Source: Conoideocrella luteorostrata (taxonomy: Eukaryota > Ascomycota > Sordariomycetes > Hypocreales > Clavicipitaceae). Taken from it: 64,000 bases of DNA. Below the pieces are notes generated by a model. It was not told the DNA's origin. It ran no database searches and worked only from the letters and a program-made list of their open reading frames with translations. Numbering within the stretch: the stretch's first letter is position 1; every line of letters starts with the position of its first letter. The stretch is from contig JASWJB010000145.1 in the NCBI GenBank assembly GCA_032433595.1, forward strand, positions 35,869 to 99,868, in the 5' to 3' direction. This document shows, one piece after another, positions 48,388-58,937 of this stretch. The position numbers and the translations under genes were made by a program.

Positions 48388-49929
48388 ATGCTTGCGCCGT
48401 CTCGTGTCGTTGCGCGATGCACAAGAGCCGTCGGGATCACAAATATATCCCATCGAGCACTCGTGCGATCCGTTCACCAGAGCAAAATAACCTCCTCGTT
48501 AGGCCGAGTCACCGCGAGCCAAACCACTTCCGCGTCGAGATACTGGCCCAAATACGAGATTCCCCAAGGCGCACCACAACTCATCTATCACCCCAAGTCT
48601 TCTGGTAGCAGCCCCGGCGATCCCCTCATCGTGTCCTGGACTAGCGACCACGTCTTCATCCAGGATTCGCCCGAGAACAGCTTTCAACGGGCTCTGAAGC
48701 CCGCCACGCTTCGAGACAGCTGTACATGCGCTGCCTGCAAAGACCCGTCCTCCGGCCAAAAGAGCTTCGCATCGATTGAGATCCCCGCCGACATAGGTAT
48801 ACATCATGTTCGCGCCACAGAAGAGGGTCTCAGCATCACTTTCCGCAACGACATTGCTCGCTTCACCAGCTCAAACCACAAGACGACCCTCCCCTGGAAG
48901 AACATTGAAATTGCGCTCAAGCGCCGCTCAGCAGACGACTTGCCGCCGTTGCCCCGAAAGCACTCCATCCTCCGCCGCACGGGTGTCCAATACTGGGACA
49001 GCAAGACTCTACGCAAGCACGTCCGAAAAATAGACTACGCGGAGTTCATGAAGCCCGACAGCGAATCGTTCTGGGACGTCATCATCGACATGTGCCGCCT
49101 CGGCATCGTGTACTTGAAAAATGTGCCCCGCGACGAAAACTCCATCGTCAACATAACCACCCGCATAGCCAACATCCGCGAAACCTTCTACGGCCGCACC
49201 TTTGACGTACGCGCTAAACCCAACGCCGAGAACGTAGCCTACACGAGCGGCTATCTCGGCCTGCACCAAGACCTGTGCTACCTGTCCCCGCCGCCGATGA
49301 TTCAGATCTTGCATTGTATGGATAACAGCTGTTCTGGCGGGGAATCCCTGTTCAGCGATGGCGAGAGAGCAGGACGTTTGTTGTGGCCCTTTGTAAGCAA
49401 GAGTTTGAAAGTGGCACCTCTGGCGGATCACCATGTGCCGTACCAGTATGACAAGCACGGATATTTCTACCATGCGAAAAGAAGCGTGATCGATCATGAT
49501 GAGAATGGGTTTGCTGGCGTGTACTGGAGTCCCCCTTTCCAAGGGCGTTATGAGAACGCCTCTGTGGAGTTGAAGGACTGGATAGAACCGGCCCGCATCT
49601 TTGAAGGGTTGATTAACCACGACGCAGCCGTGCATAGTTACAAGATGGAAGAAGGCGAGTGTGTCTTGTTTGATAATTTGCGCACCATGCATGGGAGAAA
49701 CGCTTTTGACGCGGCGGCAGGTGGTTCCAGGTGGCTGAGAGGCGCGTACATAGCTGCCGAAGACTTTTTAAGTCGGGCGTCATATATCCCTGATGGACGG
49801 GCGGAGATGTATAGAGGCACTGAGGAGCCATGGACGCCGGAGGCGGCACATAAGGAGTTGAGAGATGGGGAGTGGTATGCTGATGTACTGGATAGAGTGA
49901 GGAGGCTTGATCCAAGTGTTGAGGAGTAA
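48388..49929 (+). CDS. Gamma-butyrobetaine-type 2-oxoglutarate dioxygenase
   Basis: This is a TauD/BBOX-family Fe(II)/2-oxoglutarate dioxygenase, probably of the carnitine-synthesis group (gamma-butyrobetaine or trimethyllysine hydroxylase). It is an intronless 513-residue protein. The first 50 residues are basic and Ser/Arg-rich, consistent with a mitochondrial presequence. The N-terminal DUF971-like zinc site is visible as Cys112, Cys114 and Cys117, with His at 139-140. The iron triad is His293-x-Asp295 and His435, and Arg448/Arg451 probably bind 2-oxoglutarate. Which of the two carnitine substrates is used cannot be decided from sequence. No partner carnitine genes are adjacent. Confidence 0.9.
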   Translation: MLAPSRVVARCTRAVGITNISHRALVRSVHQSKITSSLGRVTASQTTSASRYWPKYEIPQGAPQLIYHPKSSGSSPGDPLIVSWTSDHVFIQDSPENSFQRALKPATLRDSCTCAACKDPSSGQKSFASIEIPADIGIHHVRATEEGLSITFRNDIARFTSSNHKTTLPWKNIEIALKRRSADDLPPLPRKHSILRRTGVQYWDSKTLRKHVRKIDYAEFMKPDSESFWDVIIDMCRLGIVYLKNVPRDENSIVNITTRIANIRETFYGRTFDVRAKPNAENVAYTSGYLGLHQDLCYLSPPPMIQILHCMDNSCSGGESLFSDGERAGRLLWPFVSKSLKVAPLADHHVPYQYDKHGYFYHAKRSVIDHDENGFAGVYWSPPFQGRYENASVELKDWIEPARIFEGLINHDAAVHSYKMEEGECVLFDNLRTMHGRNAFDAAAGGSRWLRGAYIAAEDFLSRASYIPDGRAEMYRGTEEPWTPEAAHKELRDGEWYADVLDRVRRLDPSVEE

Positions 49930-50308
49930 GGTCTCCTTGTAGTTGCAAGGACGGGGTTGGTGGAGCGAGCGAGCATTATACACGTTGCAAGTCAAGTGAT
50001 TGGAATAGAGAGCATGATGATGAATACATGAGATATGATGGGTAGATTTTATCAAATGAGATGGGCAGACAAAGACCCTCTCGACGATAGATATGAAATA
50101 ATAAGCTTGTAAAACGTTGCGAATGGTCTTGACTACAGCAGCTTAGGCAAACAGAATACCAGTGTTGTGGACTTTATCGAGTTAACTGACTTGATAACTA
50201 CCTAGTGACGAAGTAATGTCGCACATTATTCATTCTGACTCTTAGCGTGAAAATTCGTATCAATACTAGACGCTTCAGCGCATCTTCAGAACCCGTCGTT
50301 TTGTCGAT
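49930..50308. other. Convergent 3' region dioxygenase/SGT1
   Basis: This is 379 bp between convergent genes. No gene is seen. Confidence 0.5.
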
Positions 50309-51796
50309 CTACCACTCCTTCACTTCAGTGCCATCAGGAGGGTTTATCTTGACCTTGCCCTTACTCACATCATCCCAGTCTGTACTCAAGGTGGTGCCGT
50401 TGCTTTCGGTATAACTCTTCATCATGGCACGCTGCTGTTCCGGCGTGCCGTTTTTAAATATCTTTTGAAAGAAGTCATGCACTCCGGGCTCCTCATCTTT
50501 CTCTTCATCAGCCGCAATCTTGTCCCAGTTCTTGGGCCCGCTGCGTGACGAAGTTGGGTAAGCAGGGCCACTCGGCCTGGGATCCGTGGCTTCTGCTTGT
50601 GGTTTACCGATTTTCTGAGCAGAGGCGTCTAGTTTTGCATCAGCATCTGCTGCTTCTGTAGCCGTTTTCTCGGCAGCTCTCAATCTGCGTGAGCTTAAAT
50701 TAGTTTCAGTAACATCTATGGGGGTAGTTCTTGAAAAGGAGGTAGCGTACTCTTTCTTCCCGTCTTTGGGCTTTTCAACAGCAGAAACCGGGGTTTTTGA
50801 TAGTGGCCACATGCCAGGCGTCTTCTTCTTGAGACTCAGCGTGACTTTGTTGGGGCGAACCTCAAAGGTGCATGCCGACGAATCGAATTCTACCGCAGCG
50901 GATGGAGCGACGTAGGAATACAGATCAAGCACAAACTCCTTTTCTTCGCCACTAGGATAAACAAGCGGATTCAGCTGCACGGAGTCTGGACGGAACTCAA
51001 CTTTCAGCTTCTCTTTATTGACGCCCTTGCTGGTGATGTCGAAGCTCATGACGGTGCTTGATTGGTACATCTGCACGCCAGGAGGCGTGTTGCTAGCAAC
51101 AGCTGTCTTTTGCGTTGTCATCTTAGGTGCGCCTCCACTGGTGATTGCCACATCCCTCTCTGACTGTACACTTGCGAGCTCTTTACGCTCAGGCTTCACG
51201 CTGACGGTCACTTTTCTTGCTGGGTCATCTGCGGGCAGCCGGCCCATGGCAGTAAGGCATTGCACGCGCATTGTGCTTGCCCGTCGCCAGTCTTGGATAT
51301 GAGCCGGTTGTTCCTGCATCGAGGGCAATTGCCCTAACAACGATGAGTCTTCGGCATTGCCCTTGTTTGCCTCGAGTTTGGCCTCGAGCTGAGCGTCCTC
51401 AACAGTTTGCGTCCAAAATCCATTCTCATCAGTATGCAAAGACTTGATGTCCACCTTTTCTATAGCAGGAAGCCCTTTGCACAGACGCATGGCATAAATG
51501 CAGCAGCAATCGCCGTTGGCGAACCGACCCAGACGGAAATATGCCACAGCGCGGCGGTACTGAGCCTCCATCATCAAAGGTCGTTTGTTGCGCTCAAATG
51601 CGGTGTGGAAAGCGAGGTTTGCATCATCCAGAGCCTCTTCGTATCGCTTAAGGCTAATCAGAGCCTTGGATCGGCCCAAAAGCCACGCTGGGTTTTCGGA
51701 GCTCTTGAGGGCCTTGGAAAGCAGGCTGATGGCCTTGTCCCAGTCTCGAGCCTCCACGGCTTCCAGGCCCTTATTGGCCTCTGTGATGTGTGACAT
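50309..51796 (-). CDS. SGT1: Cochaperone SGT1 (TPR-CS-SGS)
   Basis: This is a conserved cochaperone that works with Hsp90 and Skp1-type ubiquitin ligases in kinetochore and signalling assembly. It is one frame of 495 residues. The N-terminal TPR region (about 5-120) includes EAVEARDWDKAISLLSKAL and NPAWLLGRSKALISLKRYEEA. A CS (p23-like) domain spans about 235-325 and ends PNKVTLSLKKKTPGMW. The C-terminal SGS region (about 410-495) carries GPKNWDKIAADEEKDEEPGV and HDFFQKIFKNGTPEQQRAMMKS. This domain order is diagnostic. The frame is intronless and the first ATG is used. Confidence 0.95.
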   Translation of the reverse strand: MSHITEANKGLEAVEARDWDKAISLLSKALKSSENPAWLLGRSKALISLKRYEEALDDANLAFHTAFERNKRPLMMEAQYRRAVAYFRLGRFANGDCCCIYAMRLCKGLPAIEKVDIKSLHTDENGFWTQTVEDAQLEAKLEANKGNAEDSSLLGQLPSMQEQPAHIQDWRRASTMRVQCLTAMGRLPADDPARKVTVSVKPERKELASVQSERDVAITSGGAPKMTTQKTAVASNTPPGVQMYQSSTVMSFDITSKGVNKEKLKVEFRPDSVQLNPLVYPSGEEKEFVLDLYSYVAPSAAVEFDSSACTFEVRPNKVTLSLKKKTPGMWPLSKTPVSAVEKPKDGKKEYATSFSRTTPIDVTETNLSSRRLRAAEKTATEAADADAKLDASAQKIGKPQAEATDPRPSGPAYPTSSRSGPKNWDKIAADEEKDEEPGVHDFFQKIFKNGTPEQQRAMMKSYTESNGTTLSTDWDDVSKGKVKINPPDGTEVKEW

Positions 51797-52487
51797 TTTG
51801 AGACCGGGCGTCGCAGGCAGGAATCAGGTGTGATGAAAACGAGGATGTACGGGGGGATTAAGCGGGTTAGAACGGATGTTCGACTGAAATGCGGTTTGGT
51901 GACAGAGAGAGATGGGTGTTTAAGTAAGAGGATGCAATGAAATGAAATGGCATTACATCAACCAGAATAAAGCGGTCACCTGCACAAGCTCCAGGCACCT
52001 GTTCACTGTTGTTGGGAGCGTCCTGCTGTGTAACTGTCGTAAGCTCGGACGCTGGTCGACACACACTCTGCGCTCAAGCAAACCTTGGGTGGTGGTGGGG
52101 CTGGCATGCACTGGCAGGGCTGGGTAACTCGTGGAAGACTGCAGAAAGTCCTACAATCAGGCGTCACGTCGACTCACCTCACCTTGAACCTTGATTATTC
52201 AGCGCGGGCAACAACACAAAGCCAAGTTATCCCTTTTCTGTTCCCCCCCTCTTTTTTCTTCTTCTTTTTTCTTTTAAAAGGGGGATTAAAAAATTAACTG
52301 CACTCTTAGTGCTATATTTAAGATTTAAGTGTCATACAAAACTATAATGCAAAGTACTTCTTTGCAGCTCCATGCAGAAGTCACCAGTACTTTGTATGTA
52401 GCGAGCTGATCTGCCGGCTATTTGTATATATGCGTATAAAAGGTTTATTAGAAAATATTGATTAGTATTGAGAGCCGCATTAAATAA
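51797..52487. other. Intergenic region SGT1/ERG7
   Basis: This is 691 bp holding the SGT1 promoter and the ERG7 3' UTR. A pyrimidine-rich tract lies at about 52240-52280, and 52290-52490 is AT-rich. No gene is seen. Confidence 0.5.
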
Positions 52488-54872
52488 TTATAGCTCAATT
52501 TTCACATCAGGATACTTTTGAGCAAACAACCCCAACGCCTTCAGGGTGAACGTAAACTTGTAGTTTGGATATGAAATCATGCAAGATTTGTTGAAGACAC
52601 CTTCGATAGCTTCCTGCAGCCATTCGCCATTCTCTTGCTGTCTCTCCATGATGAGCTTGATCCCCTTCTTAATTGGCTCAACATCAGGATAGTCAGCCTC
52701 AATGAGACCGATCAGGGCCCACGAAGTTTGAACCACGAGAGATCCCATAGGGTGTTCATGATACTCCATTGTTTCGCAAGCCTGGCAATCGTTAGCAGCA
52801 TACAAAAAAAGAAAAGGCAAAAAGACAGCATGTAATATGCGAAGACACCCACCTTGTAGCTTTCGGACCAGCCGCCGTCAGCTCTCTGCTTAGAGATCAG
52901 AAAGTCGCAGCCTCGTCTGGCAATTTTGCTGTTGGAGTACGTCTCCCCAATGCTGGTCATGCTCTCGAGGGCGAACATGGTGGCATAAGTGAAGCAGATG
53001 CCCCAGCTGCCATACCAGCTGCCGTCGATTCTCTGGTTCCCCTTTATCCAGTTGGTTGCTCTGTTGATAAATATTCTAATCTCATCGGTCTTGTAATCGG
53101 GCCAGTGCTTCCTGAACAAGGATAGAGCAGTCACGCAAGCCGTTGTGCATTCCGGATAGTCATACTCAATCATGATTCGGCCAAACACTTCGGCCGCATT
53201 GAGCATTTCCATATACTCTCCGGCACGTCGTGCTTCGTAGGAAGACAAGGCGCCGTTCTCATTTTGGTAGAACAACAACGTGTCAACTGCGTCAAAGATG
53301 CGCTGGTCTTCGAGAACTTCTGGAAATCCAGCAACTTTCTGCAAAAGGATGATGGCTTTGAGAGCTTCGGAAATGCAATCGCTGACACCGTATCCTTGGT
53401 CTTTGTTGCTGAACGGCCAGCCTCCCTTTCGTGGTTGGCGATAGCACTTTTCTTGGTCGACACAATTATCTCGAATTTGTTGGCGCTCCAAGTACTCCAG
53501 GGCGCGAACCAGCATGGGGCGCCATCGTTCATCGTTTTGAAGGCCAGCTTCGAAGACGGCTTGGATCAAGAAGGATGTATCCCAGCATTGCACGCCATTC
53601 GTGCCATTGCAGAGCATGCCTTCGTCCTTGACCCACAGGTATTCGTCCAGCCGTTCAATATGTCTCCTTGTGCTGAGAGCATTAGGGCCGTCCCGAATGT
53701 AACACACAATTGTGTTCATAGGTGCATTAACAGGAGCGAGGTCAGCATAGCCAGTGTTGGCGTCCTCCATGTCTACTAATATGCTGCACCACTCCTCGGC
53801 CCAGTTCTTGATGAAGTTTGGTCGCAAGTATGGGTTCCAAATGTTGACAATGAACCAGTTCACCGTATTCAGCAGCCATGATTTGGGGTGGTAGTTGTCA
53901 CCTGGGGCAATGCTGTTGCGGTGCGCGGCCCACTTGATCTCAGCGTGTGGCTCAGTGAAGAGCTCTTCTTTTAGACCACGGATTACATCAGTCTCTTCGC
54001 AGCTCCATCGCTTGGAATAAATGTAGCCCATTGGCAAGAAGACCATTCGAATGTGAATCCACCATCTCCACGGCGCAATGGGAACCCAGTCGGGCAAAAG
54101 CCAAATCTCAGGCGGCACGGGGTTTACGATGTCCCAGCTGACGACACCCAGAGTTGCAAGCCAGAATTTGGCCCAATGGGGCGCGTTGACAGCTCCTCCG
54201 AGCTTATGCAACGTTCCTCGAGCCTTGACCATCATGGCGTCCTCGGGGTCAACACCAACGAGCCGCAGCACCGTGTAATTCAAAGTGATGCCAAAAACCG
54301 TGCTCTCACCCTCGATATGTAGCCCCCAGCCGCCATCTTCTGGGTGCGCCCTCGCGGCGAGATAGTCTTTGATTGCCGTCGCATAGGCTGATGGAATCGG
54401 AGTCTTGGTTACATGCCAACAAACCACTATGCCCGCGAGGAGGAACATGGGCCCGCCATATTCACAGGCCCAGTGACCCGATGGGAGCTGAAGCTTTTCG
54501 AAGAACTCGAGGGCATTCCGAGCAGCGTCTATTGGCGTTCCGGCCTTTGGTAGAGCAGGGATGTCCTAAATGCGGCCACAATTCTCAGCGGAGCTCCAAG
54601 GTCGCTACGGCACGGGACAGATTGTTTTTGTGAAGTCTCACCAGAGGCAAGCCGAGGAAATACTTCTCAGCAAGGCTTTGAGGCCATTCTGTAGCCGCCT
54701 TCTCGTCCGTAAGATAATGCCATGTATGTCGACTGTCATCGTCCTTCATCCGCCATCGCGTCGGGTCGGTTTTCGCTTCGATCTTGGGCTTTTGTGGGCA
54801 TCCTAGCTCAGCGTCGGTAGCTCGCTTGCGAGATTTGGCAAAGCCAACGTCTCGTCCTGTTGCAGTCACCAT
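52488..54872 (-). CDS. ERG7: Lanosterol synthase (oxidosqualene cyclase)
   Basis: This is an oxidosqualene cyclase of the sterol pathway that folds 2,3-oxidosqualene to lanosterol at the ER membrane. Three exons (54872-54642, 54565-52853, 52781-52488) give 745 residues. The catalytic acid is Asp473 in the sequence SDCISE, where animals and yeast read DCTAE. Several QW repeats are present (DGGWGLHIEGESTVFG, KGGWPFSN, DGSWYGSWGICFTYAT, DGGWSESYK, NGEWLQEAIEGVFNKS). The C-terminal FNKSCMISYPNYKF block looks like that of sterol-forming lanosterol synthases. I judge it the housekeeping ERG7, not a protostadienol synthase. I see no neighbouring secondary-metabolite genes. It is divergent from SPO11. 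Confidence 0.92.
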
Positions 54873-55344
54873 GCTAGCGATGAGCGAGAATAATAGCGTT
54901 CTTCAGTGCTGGCACATAGAATTGGGGATGGATGCACTTAGTTAAATGATGTCGCCAGTTAACTTCAATCTCCTGGCGCGGCACGATTGTGGGGAGACTA
55001 CTCCTTACTCCGTACGTGACTGGGCAATCTTAAATTATAGCGGTGGTCACTTCTAGTGCAGGATATCGGGACTTTTCCAGCTGCCATATTTCCCGCCAGT
55101 CTCCACCAGACGTCCAATACCCCTGGCGGCTGGCGGCGGCGAACACCATTAAATCACGCCACTTTCAAAGGCGCAGCTGCATCTCATCGGTCCGGAGTCC
55201 TGTTGTGGCCCGTTGAACAAGCCATAAAGCAAGGCAGCGAACTGAGACATTGTTGGCTTTCATCAAAGGACCACGTAATACTCTGTATACCTTTCTTTTT
55301 TGCGTCTTTCGTTATCTTTTTCATGTGGTACTAAGATCATCGAA
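54873..55344. promoter_or_regulatory. Divergent region ERG7/SPO11
   Basis: This is 472 bp between divergent start codons, holding both promoters. A reverse TACGGAGTA copy lies at 55006-55014. An open frame at 55056-55334 overlaps the presumed SPO11 leader and lacks domain character. Confidence 0.6.
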
Positions 55345-56898
55345 ATGGCATCTGACAGCCAAGACGCTATTGGTGGGCAGGGCGCAGGGTTGACAGAGCG
55401 CGGCGTTGGCCCCGGAATGGCAATATCACGAATCGAAAGTCTTTTGGAGTCCGTCATCGACAGCCTAATATCCGCAGAGCCTATGACCATTGAAATCATG
55501 TCTCGCAGAAGACTGCGAAGCCGTCGAAGCCAGACATCTTCAAGACAAGTGCAGTTCCCGGGTCGGTTTGTCAATGAAGCACGAAGTTTTGGTAACTAGC
55601 CATTGAATTTGCTATGAGGCAGGTTTGCCCCAAGGCTTACAAATACTAGCTCGTATTGTTTTGATCTTGCAACTTGCGCATGATGCGCTGGTGTCTGGTA
55701 CGGTATTGACCAAGCGGTTCGTAACTTCCTACGCCCGGGCTAGTGCGCATCCGCGAGAATATATCTGATGGTAGAAATTAAGCAATATATTCTACCAGCA
55801 TCAGAGTCTGTTCGAATCGCAAAGAACGGTAGACGAGCTAGTTGACGACATTGCCATAACTCTAGATCTCGACAGGGCAGACTTGAACATTGTTAGTACA
55901 ATGCGATCCCTGTCGTCGCGAAGCTAAAATGGCATCAGGTAGCATCAGCAAAAGGCGTTGTAGCAGGGCTGCTGAATATTCATCTTCAAGATGGCAGAGA
56001 TTTAGACGCATCATCTAGAGAAGTAGTAGCCATATTATAACAGCTCTATTGGTAGTGCGTCTAACTGTGGCAGGGCATTATGATTCCCGCTTCCGGCTTC
56101 ATCGAAAGTATGGACGTCGGACAAATTCGGTGGGTCCTGGTCATCGAAAAAGATGTATGATTCTGTCTATAGACTCTCATAATGGTCCGTGGCGGCTGAC
56201 GTTTACGAGGCGACATTTCGATCTCTCTCGTCTTCACAATATTGGCAACGGTCGGCAAGTGGTGAAGGACTGCTAGTAACGGTGCGAAGTCGTGTTACAA
56301 CAACTGCCTCAACAAACAAAAGACGTTATTTACTAAATTTTTGAAGGCTAAGGGATATCCTGATATGATTACCCGATCTTTTTTGCACTCACTTAGTGGA
56401 CGGCGACCAAATGTACCGATTTTTGTGCTGACGGACTTTGACCCGGATGGTCTCAACATATTTCATTGCTATCTTAGCGGATCTGGCAATGTCCTCTCCG
56501 ATTCAACTGTACGTAATCGCTCAATGAGATGGCTGGGCATCAAATCATGCCATTTGACTTCTATGCAGCCAATTCTACACTCGGCATTTAACGGGGTTGG
56601 CCGGCCAAACGAAGTCGAAATCCTTGATCCAGCGAGTGACACGGCAGACTCCATCTCATCCATCGCCTGTCACAACACGGCTTTGAGTCTCACTGCAAGG
56701 GATAGAAAAGCAATTGTACATACCTTGGAAAGATTTGTCTTCTTTGGTAACTCTGACTCAACAATTTTGTCGCTACGACGAGAGCTGCAGATAATGGCAA
56801 TGCTTGGTTACAAGGCGGAAATCCAACTTCTGGATGAATCTGGAAACCTTGATGCGTGGCTTGATACTTACATGCAGATTGGAATGGACTGTTTTTAA
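55345..56898 (+). CDS. SPO11: Meiotic double-strand-break protein SPO11
   Basis: This is a topoisomerase VIA-like transesterase that makes the double-strand breaks starting meiotic recombination. Seven exons join in frame to 403 residues: 55345-55591, 55650-55716, 55783-55891, 55939-56022, 56074-56154, 56210-56281 and 56347-56898. The catalytic tyrosine is Tyr109 in RNIFYQ, split by the second intron. The Toprim domain has Glu194 (VIEKD) and Asp250/Asp252/Asp254 in TDFDPDG. RWVLVIEK and GYPDMITRSFL are typical of the family. All introns are 47-66 bp. Intron 2 uses a less common GTTCGT donor. The gene appears intact, which suggests sexual potential. Confidence 0.92.
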
Positions 56899-57107
56899 AC
56901 CAAGGGCAGTATTTAGACATATTTATGAACAAAATTGCTGGCGGTAGCACATTACCAGCTCAAATTGAGCTGCCCGAAATGAATGAAACCGACCAAAAAC
57001 TTAGCTGGGTCTTACGGTGCGAAAACTGCGGGGCGGCGAAAACCACACAGTCCCCTCACTCAAGACAAAAATTTTGTTAAACCTGCACATTCACTGTTTC
57101 GGCATAA

Positions 57108-57748
57108 ATGACAGCCATGGCACCAAAACTTTCGGAAGACGAGATTGATGATCTCATTTATTTAGCTCGAGTTGGAGAAAACGATGACCTGAACGAGACT
57201 TTGACTGAGTGGTCCAAGCGCGAGAATGTGTCACGGGCCGAGATCTTAATTGCGGCCAGGAACGAGGGAAAGTCAACGACCCTGCATATGGCGACCGGAA
57301 ATGGCCACTTGGGTATGTTGAGAATGAGGGTCATCAAGTGACTCAAGTAGGCTTCCTAATCGAGTTTTATGTTACTGACTGTCTCGCAGAGACTGTGCGG
57401 AAATTACTGCAATGCTTCGACGGCAGACCACTGGAAGAGAAGCAGGCATTCATTGATGAAGCCAATGAACATGGAAACACTGGGCTGCACTGGGCTGCAC
57501 TTGGCGGCCATCTCGACGCTGTCAAGCTTTTAATGGAACATGGTGCGTCACCAGCTTTGGCCAATGAAAGTAATTATGTTCCACTGGATTTGGCCAATTT
57601 GAATGACAAGCGTGAGGTTGCCGAATATTTCCTGGCTTCTGCCGGCATGCTCGAAAACAAGAATGAGGAAAGCGGTCTGGCCAATGCGGCCGAGTCAATC
57701 GAACTGACAGGCGATGACGAGGATAAAGACGAAGCAAAGGCAGCATAA
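57108..57748 (+). CDS. YAR1: Ankyrin-repeat protein YAR1-like
   Basis: This is an ankyrin-repeat protein similar to yeast Yar1, a chaperone for ribosomal protein Rps3. Exons 57108-57312 and 57390-57748 flank a 77-bp intron and give 187 residues. The N terminus is MTAMAPKLSEDEIDDLIYLARVGENDDL. The ankyrin consensus is visible at TTLHMATGNGHLETVRKLL across the splice and at NTGLHWAALGGHLDAVKLLM, followed by a third weaker repeat. The tail is acidic (DDEDKDEAKAA). A second ATG at 57117 would shorten it by three residues. The gene starts 209 bp after SPO11 in the same direction. Confidence 0.88.
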
Positions 57749-58937
57749 TGTAACGCGACTTTTCTAATCACCTGGACGCTACGAGCCCTACTTATTAAAA
57801 GTTTGGTACCGCAACAAGCCGGGGTCTTAAGGTGGTGACGGACCCAACCCGCACCGCGGGCAGACATACGTTACATTACCCCAGGTTCCGGCATCCAAGA
57901 CAGATGAACCTCTGCACCTAACCACGGGAAGTAGAGACGGGAAGATGCAGTCAATCTCCCGGGACATCTGTACATGGCCCGAAGAATAGGATAGGCAGCA
58001 AGCACACATTGAGCTTTTTTTCCCTCATTGAAAAGAAGCACAGCAGGATGAAATCTAAGGCGAACACTGAAAACAACATCATGCACAAACGAGACGGCGC
58101 AACCCCCTTTTATGGTAGACATGAATCCAATACAATACTATAGACTACGAGAACTTTTGTGAGCGACGGCCCTTCCCAGCCCACCGGTTTTGTAAGGTGG
58201 TGTCTTCAGCTTAGTATGGCAATGTAACAATTCTATCTGAGCAGGATAGCATTTTGGCGCAGTGATAAGCGGTGCCCAGGCATACTTAAGTAGTGATAGG
58301 AGACAAACCGCGATCCAGAAAACTTAGGACTACAAAATATATGATTTGCCTAGCTGCCTCATAGCATAGTCGAGCCCAGTCCAGTCATCTCCGAACTATC
58401 AACTACCTCGACGACGGAGCAAGCCAAGCCAGACCAGATAAAGCGTCCCCAGGCCGTTGACGTGTTTTCCGCGGTGCGTGGACATTTGTGGCGTCCTGCA
58501 GCGCCCCTTCGCCCCCGCGGACTTGGGTGTGCGTTTTCGAGCTCTGGCACGGAGGAACTAACTACTAAAGCAACTACGAGAAACTACGGAGTACCTAACT
58601 ACGGAGTTACTGTAGTTTCTGGTCGTACGTGGGGGTCACCCCGGAAAACGTGGGAGTGCGACAGCCCGCCCCTCCCCCCGCGCATGTCAGTTGAACCAGA
58701 CTGACTTGACACTCACTTGCATCTACGTGCCGTTCTTTATGGCTTTCGAGCACAAAGGTTACCAGTTACGGAGTGTTTATCGACTAACTCTGCATCTATT
58801 TCCTAACAGAGTCGGCAAACTTCCGTCATTATACGGCAGATCTTCTATTATACCCCCCCAAACCTCTACATGCCGTCCGCCGTTGCACCGCCCGGGTGAA
58901 AGACAAGCATTTCTTGGCGGTTGGGGTGTCGCGTGGC
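57749..58937. other. Long upstream region of the zinc-finger factor
   Basis: This 1.2-kb stretch contains the YAR1 3' UTR and the promoter and leader of the transcription factor gene. A perfect TACGGAGTA copy lies at 58585-58593 and partial copies at 58600 and 58767. A 63-codon frame at 58359-58550 on the minus strand is not supported. Confidence 0.5.

Noticed and set aside
49009..49692. 227-codon antisense frame within the dioxygenase gene
   Set aside because: It is antisense to a well-supported enzyme, has no domain and is explained by codon bias of the real gene.
48388..49929. Trimethyllysine dioxygenase as the specific name
   Set aside because: The fold and metal ligands are shared by both carnitine-pathway hydroxylases, so I kept the broader gamma-butyrobetaine-type call.
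55056..55334. 92-codon frame upstream of SPO11
   Set aside because: No domain; it lies within the ERG7/SPO11 promoter region and ends 10 bases before the SPO11 ATG.
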